NCBI GenBank assembly: GCA_900316845.1 | Contig: ONEG01000008.1 | Coordinates: 1-64,000, forward strand | Source of the DNA: an uncultured Bacteroidales bacterium | GTDB lineage: Bacteria > Bacteroidota > Bacteroidia > Bacteroidales > Paludibacteraceae | Reading direction: 5' to 3' | Length of the DNA: 64,000 nt | Shown here: positions 8,055-16,323 of the stretch, one piece after another | How positions within the stretch are numbered: position 1 is the stretch's first letter | Layout of the letters: every line of letters starts with the position of its first letter | Notes under the pieces: generated by a model | What the model was told of the DNA's origin: nothing | Database searches by the model: none | What the model saw: the letters and a program-made list of their open reading frames with translations, nothing else | Made by a program: the position numbers and the translations under genes

Positions 8055-8762
8055 TTACTCAGCTGCGGGAGCTTCGGCAGGTTGCGGAGCGGAAGCAGGA
8101 GCTGGGCTCGGAGCGGAAGCAGGAGCTTCGGCAGGGGTGTCGGCGAGGAAGGCGCCGGAGGTGAGTTGTTTATAGATAGATGCCTCAACACCTAAGATAG
8201 CCGGAACGGCGAAAATAGTAAGGATAAAGATGAGGATCTTACCGATCGTTTCGAGCCAAGACACTTCTCCTATACCAAAGATACATTGGATGATTACAAT
8301 CACCAGCTCAAGACAGAAGACAAGCAGGAACTCAGCACCGAAAATACGCCATTTATGGCCGTACGTCAGGCGGTTAGACTCATGCAACGCGTCCATGGCC
8401 GACATGTCTTTGTCCACAAAAAGTACGACTGCAAACGACCAAGCCACGGAAATAACGAATCCCGGAATGATACCGAAAAGGAAACCGACCAAGATAGCGC
8501 CCGTCATGAGAGCAGAGAGGATGAAGTACTCGCCCATGTTGCGGCGGTATTTGCCGTCAAAAATGAAGAGCGGGTTGATGACTGTGCCTTTTGCCATCTC
8601 CGCGGGGAGCGAGCTGACCGCGATGGTGGTACCGACATTGAGGTACGGGATCCAGATAGTAACGAAGTAGAGAACTACTGTTAGAATGAGGCTCAGATAG
8701 TTGACCAGAGCGATGGCGAGACCATCCTTGATGGTTGCCATAATGGCGAGTTTTTTATCCAT
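8055..8762 (-). CDS. Multi-pass membrane protein, unknown function
   Basis: A 235-aa protein with about five hydrophobic segments (near residues 14-45, 80-100, 108-130, 152-172 and 178-200) and a Pro/Ala-rich tail with repeats of PAEAP and SAP. It starts at MDKKLAIMATIKDG, 52 nt downstream of a consensus promoter; an upstream in-frame ATG would fall in the transcript's first bases. It is reminiscent of DUF975-like glycine-zipper membrane proteins but not firmly assigned. Its 5' UTR hairpin matches that of pfkA. Confidence 0.7.
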   Translation of the reverse strand: MDKKLAIMATIKDGLAIALVNYLSLILTVVLYFVTIWIPYLNVGTTIAVSSLPAEMAKGTVINPLFIFDGKYRRNMGEYFILSALMTGAILVGFLFGIIPGFVISVAWSFAVVLFVDKDMSAMDALHESNRLTYGHKWRIFGAEFLLVFCLELVIVIIQCIFGIGEVSWLETIGKILIFILTIFAVPAILGVEASIYKQLTSGAFLADTPAEAPASAPSPAPASAPQPAEAPAAE

Positions 8763-8779
8763 AATATGAAGTTTTTTAG

Positions 8780-8799
8780 ATCGACCATCCATGGTCGAT
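8780..8799 (-). promoter_or_regulatory. 5'-UTR hairpin of the membrane protein gene
   Basis: ATCGACCATCCATGGTCGAT lies 15 nt from the -7 box, exactly as in pfkA (6410-6429), with the same flank GCGTTAATT. Confidence 0.75.
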
Positions 8800-8813
8800 G
8801 CGTTAATTCGACG

Positions 8814-8844
8814 CAAAGGTACAACAAAAAAATGACATACGCAA
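8814..8844 (-). promoter_or_regulatory. Promoter of the membrane protein gene
   Basis: TACCTTTG (8821-8814), 20 nt, TTG (8844-8842). Confidence 0.85.
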
Positions 8845-9128
8845 GAGCAATGGAGATTTTTTTAAGAAAAATAGGCCGCTTTATGCCGGAATAGGCATAT
8901 TTAGGGAAGGGAAGCCAGCAGGTAAATAAAAAAAACGAAGAGAGGAAAAAAGAGAGGGGGCACCGCAGGTAAACCGCCCTAAGCCGGATGACATCCGGCA
9001 TAATGGACGACGGAGATGCCGGCATTCAATGCCGGGAAATGGACATACGGAGAGGCCGGATGACATCCGGCGGAAAAGAAGAAGCAAATGCCGGATTCAA
9101 TCCGGCGGAAAAGAAGAAAGGGGAAATA
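8845..9128. repeat. Second repeat-rich intergenic region, copy of 7431-7660
   Basis: About 8845-8915 and 8965-9060 match 7431-7660 nearly base for base, apart from an insertion at about 8910-8955. It carries a second hairpin array at 8983-9105. No gene is seen. Confidence 0.85.
8983..9105. repeat. Second array of four hairpins, period 35-37 nt
   Basis: GCCGGATGACATCCGGC (8983-8999), CCGGCATTCAATGCCGG (9019-9035), CCGGATGACATCCGG (9056-9070) and CCGGATTCAATCCGG (9091-9105). Linkers are of two kinds, one with AATGGAC and one with GGAAAAGAAGAAG. Confidence 0.85.
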
Positions 9129-9165
9129 GAAAATCCCCCACTCTACGGGAGAGAGGGGGAATTTT
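9129..9165 (-). terminator. Terminator downstream of dnaK
   Basis: Long imperfect stem (AAAATTCCCCC pairing with GGGGGATTTT, with internal pairs AGAG/CTCT), about 65 nt after the dnaK stop. The T tract is short. Confidence 0.6.
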
Positions 9166-9169
9166 CGAG

Positions 9170-9205
9170 ATTTCGAGAGATCGATATATCGAGATATCGA
9201 AAGTA
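9170..9205. repeat. Octamer TCGANATA repeat between dnaK and its terminator
   Basis: Units TCGAGAGA, TCGATATA, TCGAGATA and TCGAAAGT. It is one of five such arrays between 7.8 and 17.6 kb. Confidence 0.75.
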
Positions 9206-9229
9206 TTCCGAGAAATCAAAAGATCGGGG

Positions 9230-11146
9230 TTATTTGACTTCTTCGAAGTCGACGTCCTCAGCGGTAGGGCCGTTGGAGCCGTTGTTGTCAGTCGGGCCTG
9301 CTTGCGGACCTTGCGGGCCGGCTTGAGATTGTTGCGCTTGCTGTTGGGCAGCGTACATCTCTGCGGAGGCCGCTTGGAAAGCTGTCATGAGGGCGTTGTT
9401 GGCTGCTTCGCAGGCATCGGCGTCACGTTTAGCGTACGCGTCTTTGAGGTCTGCGAGGGCTTTCTCGATCGGCGCTTTCTTGTCAGCCGGGATCTTATCG
9501 CCGAACTCAGCGAGTTGTTTCTCGGTCTGGAAGATCGTAGCGTCGGCCTTGTTGAGTTTGTCAGCTTGCTCTTTGGCCTTCTTATCGGCTTCGGCGTTGG
9601 CTTCCGCCTCGGCTTTCATTCGCTTGATCTCTTCATCGGAGAGACCGGACGAAGCCTCGATACGGATCTTCGCGTCCTTGCCGGTAGCTTTATCTTTGGC
9701 GGTTACATTCAAGATACCGTTGGCATCGATATCGAAGGTTACCTCGATCTGCGGTTCTCCACGACGTGCCGGCATGATACCATCCAAGTGGAAGCGACCG
9801 AGCAGTTTGTTCTGCGCTGCCATAGGACGTTCGCCCTGATAGATGACGATCTCCACAGAAGGCTGGTTATCGACCGCGGTAGTGAAGGTCTCGGTCTTCT
9901 TGGTCGGGATGGTAGTGTTGGCCTCAATCATCTTGGTCATGACACCGCCCATGGTCTCGATACCGAGGGACAGCGGGGTTACATCGAGCAGGAGGACGTC
10001 TTTCACATCGCCAGTGAGGACACCACCCTGGATCGCTGCGCCGACTGCTACTACTTCGTCCGGGTTAACGCCCTTGGACGGAGCTTTGCCGAAGAATTTC
10101 TGTACGGCATCCTGGATAGCCGGGATACGTGTCGAACCACCTACGAGGATGATCTCGTCGATATCGGAGGTCTTCAATCCGGCATGCTCGAGGGCCGTGC
10201 GGCACGGAGCGATGGTACGCTGGATCAAGTCGTCGATAAGTTGCTCGAATTTAGCACGGGTCAGCGTCTTAACCAAGTGTGCCGGAACGCCGTTGACCGG
10301 CATGATATACGGCAGGTTGATTTCCGTAGAAGTCGAAGAGGACAGCTCGATCTTCGCTTTCTCGGCAGCCTCTTTCAGACGCTGCATCGCCATCGGGTCT
10401 TTGGAGAGGTCCGCTCCACCGTTCTCGTTCTTGAACTCCTGAACGAGCCAGTCAATGATACGATGGTCGAAATCATCACCTCCGAGGTGGGTATCACCAT
10501 CGGTTGCTTTTACCTCGAAGACACCGTCACCGAGCTCGAGCACGGACACATCGTGGGTACCACCACCGCAGTCGAAGACCACAATCTTCATATCCTTGTT
10601 AGACTTGTCAAGGCCATAAGCCAAGGCAGCAGCGGTCGGTTCGTTGACGATACGGCGTACGTTCAGACCTGCGATCTCGCCGGCTTCCTTAGTAGCCTGA
10701 CGCTGCGAGTCGTTGAAGTATGCCGGCACGGTGATGACAGCTTCGGTAACCTCTTGTCCGAGGTAGTCCTCAGCGGTTTTCTTCATCTTCTGGAGGATGA
10801 TAGCCGAGATCTCCTGCGGGGTGTAGAGACGTCCGTCAATGTCCACACGGGGAGTGTTGTTATCGCCCTTTGTTACTTTATAAGGAACACGCGCGATTTC
10901 AGACTGCAAGCGATCGTAGGTCTCGCCCATGAAACGCTTGATAGAATAGATAGTTTTGGTCGGGTTTGTGATGGCTTGACGTTTAGCAGGGTCGCCCACT
11001 TTGCGCTCGCCACCCTCAACAAATCCAACTACAGAAGGAGTAGTACGCTTACCTTCCGCGTTAGCAATGACGATAGGTTCGTTACCCTCCATTACGGCTA
11101 CACACGAGTTTGTGGTACCGAGGTCAATTCCAATAATTTTAGACAT
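9230..11146 (-). CDS. dnaK: Chaperone DnaK (Hsp70)
   Basis: A 638-aa Hsp70: phosphate loop GIDLGTTNS at residues 5-13, second nucleotide segment [11 protein letters not shown], adenosine segment [10 protein letters not shown], substrate-binding domain and the acidic tail ending EEVK. Start is [10 protein letters not shown] at 11146, preceded by AAAGGAAAAA; an upstream in-frame extension reads repeat DNA and was rejected. No dnaJ or grpE lies next to it. An octamer TCGANATA array lies about 40 nt before the start codon. Confidence 0.97.
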   Translation of the reverse strand: MSKIIGIDLGTTNSCVAVMEGNEPIVIANAEGKRTTPSVVGFVEGGERKVGDPAKRQAITNPTKTIYSIKRFMGETYDRLQSEIARVPYKVTKGDNNTPRVDIDGRLYTPQEISAIILQKMKKTAEDYLGQEVTEAVITVPAYFNDSQRQATKEAGEIAGLNVRRIVNEPTAAALAYGLDKSNKDMKIVVFDCGGGTHDVSVLELGDGVFEVKATDGDTHLGGDDFDHRIIDWLVQEFKNENGGADLSKDPMAMQRLKEAAEKAKIELSSSTSTEINLPYIMPVNGVPAHLVKTLTRAKFEQLIDDLIQRTIAPCRTALEHAGLKTSDIDEIILVGGSTRIPAIQDAVQKFFGKAPSKGVNPDEVVAVGAAIQGGVLTGDVKDVLLLDVTPLSLGIETMGGVMTKMIEANTTIPTKKTETFTTAVDNQPSVEIVIYQGERPMAAQNKLLGRFHLDGIMPARRGEPQIEVTFDIDANGILNVTAKDKATGKDAKIRIEASSGLSDEEIKRMKAEAEANAEADKKAKEQADKLNKADATIFQTEKQLAEFGDKIPADKKAPIEKALADLKDAYAKRDADACEAANNALMTAFQAASAEMYAAQQQAQQSQAGPQGPQAGPTDNNGSNGPTAEDVDFEEVK

Positions 11147-11187
11147 AGTATTTTTCCTTTCTTTAATTAATTTCGTATTTTTTTCCG

Positions 11188-11222
11188 AGATTTCGACATA
11201 TCGGGATATCGAGATATCGAAA
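11188..11222. repeat. Octamer TCGANATA repeat upstream of dnaK
   Basis: Units TCGACATA, TCGGGATA, TCGAGATA and TCGAAATC, 40-75 nt before the dnaK start codon. Confidence 0.8.
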
Positions 11223-11342
11223 TCGTTCGCTATGAATAAGACAAAACGTGTGCCAAAGGGGATTTGGCAGGAAAAGGCTGACAAAATGGCAGAGATAGAC
11301 GGAGAATGACATATATCCAGCGGAATAGCGCAGGGAAAAGGA

Positions 11343-11370
11343 CAAAAAAAATCCGCCATGCATGGCGGAT
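11343..11370 (-). terminator. Terminator of era, built from a 20-bp palindrome
   Basis: Minus strand: perfect palindrome ATCCGCCATGCATGGCGGAT directly followed by a run of T, 6 nt after the era stop codon. It belongs to the CCATGCATGG palindrome family. Confidence 0.9.
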
Positions 11371-11376
11371 ACTTTA

Positions 11377-12312
11377 TTAAGAGAGGTCGTAGCCGTAGTG
11401 CTTGAGGCGGGAGATGTTGGACCGCCAGTCTTTGTCCACTTTGACGAAGAGCTGGAGGAAGACCTGCTTCTGGAAGAAGTCCTCGATATCCTTACGAGCC
11501 TGGGAGCCGACGCGCTTGAGAGCCGAACCGGCTTTGCCGATGATGATACCCTTCTGGGAATCGCGCTCGCAGTAGATGACGGCGTCGATGCGGATGAGTT
11601 TGTCCTCTTCCTTGAAGGACTCCACTTCAACCTCGACAGAATACGGGATCTCCTTGTCGTAGTTAAGGAGGATCTTCTCGCGGATGATCTCATCGACGAA
11701 GAAACGTGCGGGTTTGTCGGTCAGCTGGTCCTTTGGGAAGAACGGCGGTCCGACGGGCAGGGCTTCTTTGATAGCATCGAAGAGCTGGGATACACCGAAA
11801 CGCTCTTGTGCGGAGATGGGGAAGATCTCTGCCTCGGGGAGCTGGGTATGCCAGAAAGCTACTAACCGCTCCAATGTATCCTGCGTAGTCAGATCAATCT
11901 TATTAATAATAAGGAACACGCGTGCGCCTGAAGATGCCATGCGGCGTACTTTCTCGATGAAGTCGGGGTTGCGGTCGATGGTGTCCTGGGGCTCCGTGAC
12001 ATAGAGAAGGACGTCAGCATCGACGAGTGCCGAGCGGCTGAACTCCAGCATCTTCTCCTGGAGACGGTAGTTCGGCGAGAGGACTCCGGGTGTGTCCGAA
12101 TAGACCATCTGGAAGTCCTCGCCGTTGACGATACCAAGAATGCGATGGCGGGTCGTCTGCGCTTTCGAAGTGATGATCGAGAGGCGCTCGCCCACCAAGG
12201 CGTTCATCAACGTAGATTTGCCAACATTGGGATTACCAACAATGTTCACAAACCCACTTCGGTGGGCCTGTGAACATTGTTTATTTGTCATTTGTAATTG
12301 GTTATTTGCCAT
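11377..12312 (-). CDS. era: GTPase Era
   Basis: A 311-aa ribosome-assembly GTPase binding 16S rRNA: P-loop GNPNVGKST (after residue 27), switch II DTPG, NKID, a C-terminal KH domain with [11 protein letters not shown]. Normal Era starts close to [10 protein letters not shown]; here about 18 extra residues ([16 protein letters not shown]...) come from a degenerate heptamer repeat at 12283-12312 and a 42-nt hairpin. It follows the M16 peptidase stop by 1 nt and is probably co-transcribed with it. Confidence 0.95.
   Translation of the reverse strand: MANNQLQMTNKQCSQAHRSGFVNIVGNPNVGKSTLMNALVGERLSIITSKAQTTRHRILGIVNGEDFQMVYSDTPGVLSPNYRLQEKMLEFSRSALVDADVLLYVTEPQDTIDRNPDFIEKVRRMASSGARVFLIINKIDLTTQDTLERLVAFWHTQLPEAEIFPISAQERFGVSQLFDAIKEALPVGPPFFPKDQLTDKPARFFVDEIIREKILLNYDKEIPYSVEVEVESFKEEDKLIRIDAVIYCERDSQKGIIIGKAGSALKRVGSQARKDIEDFFQKQVFLQLFVKVDKDWRSNISRLKHYGYDLS
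12239..12280. repeat. Inverted repeat inside the 5' end of era
   Basis: Perfect 12-bp arms ACAATGTTCACA / TGTGAACATTGT enclose a second stem CCCAC-TTCG-GTGGG. It lies within codons ~11-25 of era and codes for the boundary between the unusual N-terminal extension and the conserved GFVNIVG. Confidence 0.9.
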
Positions 12313-12313
12313 A

Positions 12314-15223
12314 TTACATTACAGCATCCATTAACTCTTGGGTCGAGTTGAAGAGCTTAGCCGGCGAGAGTTTGGTTACTTTGCAGCCGATTTTCTTCTC
12401 GATGGCCTTCACGTCAATCTTCTTCGGGTCGCCCATGAGGATGATAGTAACGGGTTTGCCCTTGATATTCTCCTCGTAGAACTTCTCGATATCGTTGAAA
12501 GTGAGGGCGTCGATTGCTGCAGCGTTGACTTTCGACGGGTCGTCATTGTAACCCAGACGCTGCCAGTACTCATAAGCAGCAGCTTTGGAGCGCATCGACG
12601 GTTTGGAAGTCTGCGCAGCCTGCTTGAGGGCGGCTTTGAGGGCAACTAACTGTGTCGAGTCCTTCGGCATGTCGGTCAGGATATCCATATATACGGAGAT
12701 GGCGTCGTTGACCTTATCCGACTGGGTACCCACGTAACCGATGAAGTAGCAGTCCTTACCCGGGAGTTCCGGCGTAGCGTTCACACCATAAGCCGAGTAT
12801 GCCATGGAGCGTTTTACACGGATCTCGTTCATGATCACACCCGTGAAACCGCCGGACATGTACTGGTTGAAGGCGTCAGATTGTACATCCGAAGCGATGT
12901 CGTACGGACGGCCGTTGATGTAGAAATAGAGGTCCGCCTGCTGTACGTTACTGTTCGGAAGGAAGAGTACGGTCGGTTTGTCGTAGGTCACGCGGTCCTG
13001 CACGAACGGCGACTTGGAAGGCTGCATACCTTCGGTCAGAGGCAACTCAGGCACGAGTTTGTCCTCGGGGAGCGTACCGCAGTAGAAGACGTCAAGCGCG
13101 TAGGTACGGGCCGAAGCGATGAGACGCTGAACCTGTACACCATCCATATTCCAGATATCAATGAACTTCACCTCGTCGAGGTAAGAGGACTTCTTACCGT
13201 AGAGGGCATACTGCATAAGGGCAGACTTCTGCACGGCTGTACGTTTCTGACGGCTGTAGCGCGAGAAGAACTCGTTACCCTTGACCGCATCGAGCTGTTT
13301 CTTCTCGAGATACGGCATGAGGAGCTGGCGGTTGACGAGATTCATGATCTTATTCATATTCCCATCCTCACCGGAGATGGAGATGTAGAAATACGAGTCG
13401 TTACAACCGTAGGAAACCGCAGCGCCGAGTTGCGCAATCTGCTGGTCGAAGTCCTTACCCTCGATAGCCGGGTTGCCCATGATACCTGCATTCTCCATGA
13501 GCATCGCAGCGTACGGCAGCAACGGCATCTCGTGCTCACCCACTCCATAACGGAGGATGAGAGTGAAGATATCATTCTTGGTGTTCGGCGTATAGTGGAG
13601 TTTCACGTTCTCGCCCAGCGAAGAGATCTTCACATCGTTGAAGTCATTGAAGGTCTGTTTGAGTTCGCCCTTCGGCAGTTTCTGGAACTCCTCTGCGTAC
13701 TCGGTCTTCGCATTCTTCACCGGATCAAGCGGTTTGATATTCGGTTTCGGGAGCGTTTTCGGCTTCATATTCTTGGTATCCTCGTCAAAGGAGATGGTCA
13801 TGTGGTCGGCATTGAAATATTTCTTTGCGACGCGTGCGATCTCCTCTTTGGTGAGGGATTGAATCTTCTCGTTAGCCGTGAAGATATCGTCAACCGGTTT
13901 GCCATAGGTGAAGGCGTCCACGAGGACGGACATCTTGGTCGAAGGCGACTCGTTGAAGGCCTTGTACTGCTGCGCGTACATGTGCTTTACGTTCGCGATG
14001 AGGTCGTCGGAGATATCGCCCCGTTTGATCTTGTCGATCTCCTTCATGACGATGGCCTCGGTAGCCTTGTCGGACTCGAACATCTGCTGGTTGGCGTCAT
14101 AATAAGGCACCGCCATGACGATCAGACGACCGTCGTTACGACGTGCGTCGAGGAACGCATACGAAGCCGAGACATCACCCTTGGTGTTGACCTGGTCGAG
14201 GAGACCTGTCTGTCCGTTGTAGAGAAGGTTGCAAACGAACTCCAGGACATCCTGGTCTGCATCGCCTTCTTTCACACCCTGATACACCCAAGCGACCTGC
14301 GGGTTGTAACCGAGGTTGTAGTGCTTCTTTCCGGTCAGTTTGACAGCCGGATAGGAAGGACGCGAAGGCAGTTCTTTCGGCTGCAAGCGGCCAAACGTCT
14401 GAGCGATCATCGGCTTGGTGGACTCGGAATCGAAGTCTCCGACGATGATGAGCGCCATGTTGTTCGGCACGTACCATGTGTTGTAGAACTCAATCAGACG
14501 CGAGAGACGCGGGTTCTTGAGGTGCTCGGGCAGACCGATCACGTCACGCTCGTACGGAGAACCTTTGTAGATATCCTCCATGAGCTGTTTCTGTGCCTGG
14601 GAAGAGGGTTCGTTGGCGTACATGTTGTACTCCTCGAACACGTTCTCCAACTCCGCCTGGAAAGTACGGAAGACAGGGTTGATGAGACGGTCGGAGAAGA
14701 TCGTCAGCCAGCGGTACATCTCTGCAGCCGGGAAGGAGTTGTGGTACGCCGTAAGGTCGTAAGACGTATAAGCGTTCACACCCTCGGCACCGATGAGATC
14801 GAGCATGTTGAAGAAATCCTCGGTCGAAGAGATCTTCGCTTCACGCATGGAGCACTCGTTGATTTGGGTGGCGAGTTGCTCACGGATTTTCGGATCGGTG
14901 GCATCGCTGTACTGGTCGTACAAAGCGATGATCGAGTCATAGATCGGTTTCTCTTTCTCCCAGTCGAGTGCGCCGATGCGTTGCGTACCCTTGAAGAGCA
15001 TGTGCTCGAGGTAGTGCGCAAGTCCGGTGTACTCCTTCGGTTCGTCCACAGCTCCGGCGCGAACTACTACGTAGCCCGTTACGTCCGGTGCGTCATGATC
15101 TTCCCAGAGAAGAACAGTGAGACCATTTTCCAACTTGTACTCCGTCAGGCCCTCACGGGATTGAGCAGAGAGAAATGCGGTGCCGCAGATGAGCAGCAGA
15201 GCGCTAAGTAAAAGTTTTCTCAT
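12314..15223 (-). CDS. M16 family zinc peptidase (two-domain)
   Basis: A 969-aa exported peptidase of the pitrilysin/M16 family: signal peptide (1-20), the inverted zinc motif HYLEH (His70, Glu73, His74), and a second inactive-type M16 half in the C-terminal part. Length fits the periplasmic two-domain M16 proteins of Bacteroidetes. The start codon follows an octamer-repeat intergenic stretch. era begins 1 nt after the stop. Confidence 0.9.
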   Translation of the reverse strand: MRKLLLSALLLICGTAFLSAQSREGLTEYKLENGLTVLLWEDHDAPDVTGYVVVRAGAVDEPKEYTGLAHYLEHMLFKGTQRIGALDWEKEKPIYDSIIALYDQYSDATDPKIREQLATQINECSMREAKISSTEDFFNMLDLIGAEGVNAYTSYDLTAYHNSFPAAEMYRWLTIFSDRLINPVFRTFQAELENVFEEYNMYANEPSSQAQKQLMEDIYKGSPYERDVIGLPEHLKNPRLSRLIEFYNTWYVPNNMALIIVGDFDSESTKPMIAQTFGRLQPKELPSRPSYPAVKLTGKKHYNLGYNPQVAWVYQGVKEGDADQDVLEFVCNLLYNGQTGLLDQVNTKGDVSASYAFLDARRNDGRLIVMAVPYYDANQQMFESDKATEAIVMKEIDKIKRGDISDDLIANVKHMYAQQYKAFNESPSTKMSVLVDAFTYGKPVDDIFTANEKIQSLTKEEIARVAKKYFNADHMTISFDEDTKNMKPKTLPKPNIKPLDPVKNAKTEYAEEFQKLPKGELKQTFNDFNDVKISSLGENVKLHYTPNTKNDIFTLILRYGVGEHEMPLLPYAAMLMENAGIMGNPAIEGKDFDQQIAQLGAAVSYGCNDSYFYISISGEDGNMNKIMNLVNRQLLMPYLEKKQLDAVKGNEFFSRYSRQKRTAVQKSALMQYALYGKKSSYLDEVKFIDIWNMDGVQVQRLIASARTYALDVFYCGTLPEDKLVPELPLTEGMQPSKSPFVQDRVTYDKPTVLFLPNSNVQQADLYFYINGRPYDIASDVQSDAFNQYMSGGFTGVIMNEIRVKRSMAYSAYGVNATPELPGKDCYFIGYVGTQSDKVNDAISVYMDILTDMPKDSTQLVALKAALKQAAQTSKPSMRSKAAAYEYWQRLGYNDDPSKVNAAAIDALTFNDIEKFYEENIKGKPVTIILMGDPKKIDVKAIEKKIGCKVTKLSPAKLFNSTQELMDAVM

Positions 15224-15249
15224 TGTTGTTAATATTTGTTGTTAGTTAT

Positions 15250-15292
15250 TTTTCGATAGATCGAGATATCGAAATTTCGACATATCGAGGTG
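15250..15292. repeat. Octamer TCGANATA repeat between tdh and the M16 gene
   Basis: Units TCGATAGA, TCGAGATA, TCGAAATT, TCGACATA and TCGAGGTG with exact 8-nt spacing. Confidence 0.85.
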
Positions 15293-15294
15293 AT

Positions 15295-16320
15295 TTACCA
15301 TTCAAGAAGGACTTTTCCGCATTGTCCGGAGACCATGACGTCGAAGCCTTTTTGGAAGTCGTCGAACTTAAAGCGATGGGTGATCACCGGGCTGAGGTCG
15401 AGTCCTCCGAGGAGCATCTGCTCCATCTGGTACCATGTCTCCCACATGCGGCGGCCGGTGATACCTTTGATGGTCAGGGCATTGAAGATGACGTCTGACC
15501 AGTTGACCTGGGTGTTCGAGGGCAGGATACCGAGTTGGGCGATGTTGGCACCCTTATACATGTGCGCGATCATCTCATTGAAGGCCGCGGGGGCACCGCT
15601 CATCTCCAGTCCCACGTCGAAGCCTCGGATACCGAGTTTAGTCATTGCGTCCTGCACGGTCTCGCCCTTGGAACCATCGACGGTAAGGGTTGCGCCCATC
15701 TTCTTCGCAATCTCCAGACGCAGCGGGTTGATGTCCGTCACGACGATATTCTTTGCTCCGGCATAGCGGCATATTCCTGCCGCCATCGTACCGATGAGTC
15801 CGGCTCCGGTGATGAGTACATCTTCACCCAGGAGCGGGAAAGCGAGGGCTGTGTGGGTAGCGTTGCCGAAGGGATCCATGATCGCTGCGAAGTCATCGGG
15901 TATCTCCGGCCGCAGTTTGACCACATTGGACTCCGGAATGGTGACGTACTCCGCAAAACAACCATCTTTGCCCATGATTCCGACGGAGATGGTGTTCTCA
16001 CAGACGTGTCCCATGCCCCGGCGGCAGTTTCGGCAATGTCCGCAGACGATATGTCCTTCCGCCGTGACGCGTTCGCCGATTGAGAAGTTCCGTACTCCTT
16101 CGCCCACTTCGGCCACCACTCCGACAAACTCATGGCCCATCGTATAAGGCGGTTTGCAATGAGCCTGCGACCACTCGTCCCATTTATACATGTGCAGGTC
16201 GGTGCCGCAGATAGCGGCTTTGGTGACCCTGATCAGGACGTCGTTGACACCCACTTCCGGCATCGGCACTTCTTCCATCCAGATACCGGGTTTCGCATAT
16301 TTTTTGACTAAAGCTTTCAT
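15295..16320 (-). CDS. tdh: L-threonine 3-dehydrogenase
   Basis: A 341-aa zinc-dependent medium-chain dehydrogenase: catalytic zinc region AAICGTDLH and GHEFVG, the structural-zinc cysteines CGHCRNCRRGMGHVC, and the Rossmann motif GAGLIGTMAAG. It oxidises threonine to 2-amino-3-ketobutyrate using NAD. It lies 3 nt after kbl, the enzyme that uses its product, so the pair forms a threonine-to-glycine operon. Confidence 0.96.
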   Translation of the reverse strand: MKALVKKYAKPGIWMEEVPMPEVGVNDVLIRVTKAAICGTDLHMYKWDEWSQAHCKPPYTMGHEFVGVVAEVGEGVRNFSIGERVTAEGHIVCGHCRNCRRGMGHVCENTISVGIMGKDGCFAEYVTIPESNVVKLRPEIPDDFAAIMDPFGNATHTALAFPLLGEDVLITGAGLIGTMAAGICRYAGAKNIVVTDINPLRLEIAKKMGATLTVDGSKGETVQDAMTKLGIRGFDVGLEMSGAPAAFNEMIAHMYKGANIAQLGILPSNTQVNWSDVIFNALTIKGITGRRMWETWYQMEQMLLGGLDLSPVITHRFKFDDFQKGFDVMVSGQCGKVLLEW

Positions 16321-16323
16321 AAT

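Noticed and set aside
7690..8164. Small open frames in the repeat-rich gap (7690-7950, 7940-8164)
   Set aside because: Their translations are the repeat and terminator DNA (Arg/Gly/Glu-rich), with no ribosome-binding site and no promoter.
7571..9105. CRISPR array suggested by the 36-nt spacing of repeats
   Set aside because: CRISPR repeats are near-identical and separated by unique spacers. Here the palindromes vary with compensatory changes and the linkers are the similar parts. No cas genes are present.
9029..11170. Long plus-strand open frame opposite dnaK
   Set aside because: It is the antisense shadow of dnaK, whose protein is unmistakable on the minus strand; the plus-strand translation has no family features.
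12881..15211. Long plus-strand open frame opposite the M16 peptidase
   Set aside because: Antisense shadow produced by codon bias; Arg/Val/His-rich translation without motifs.
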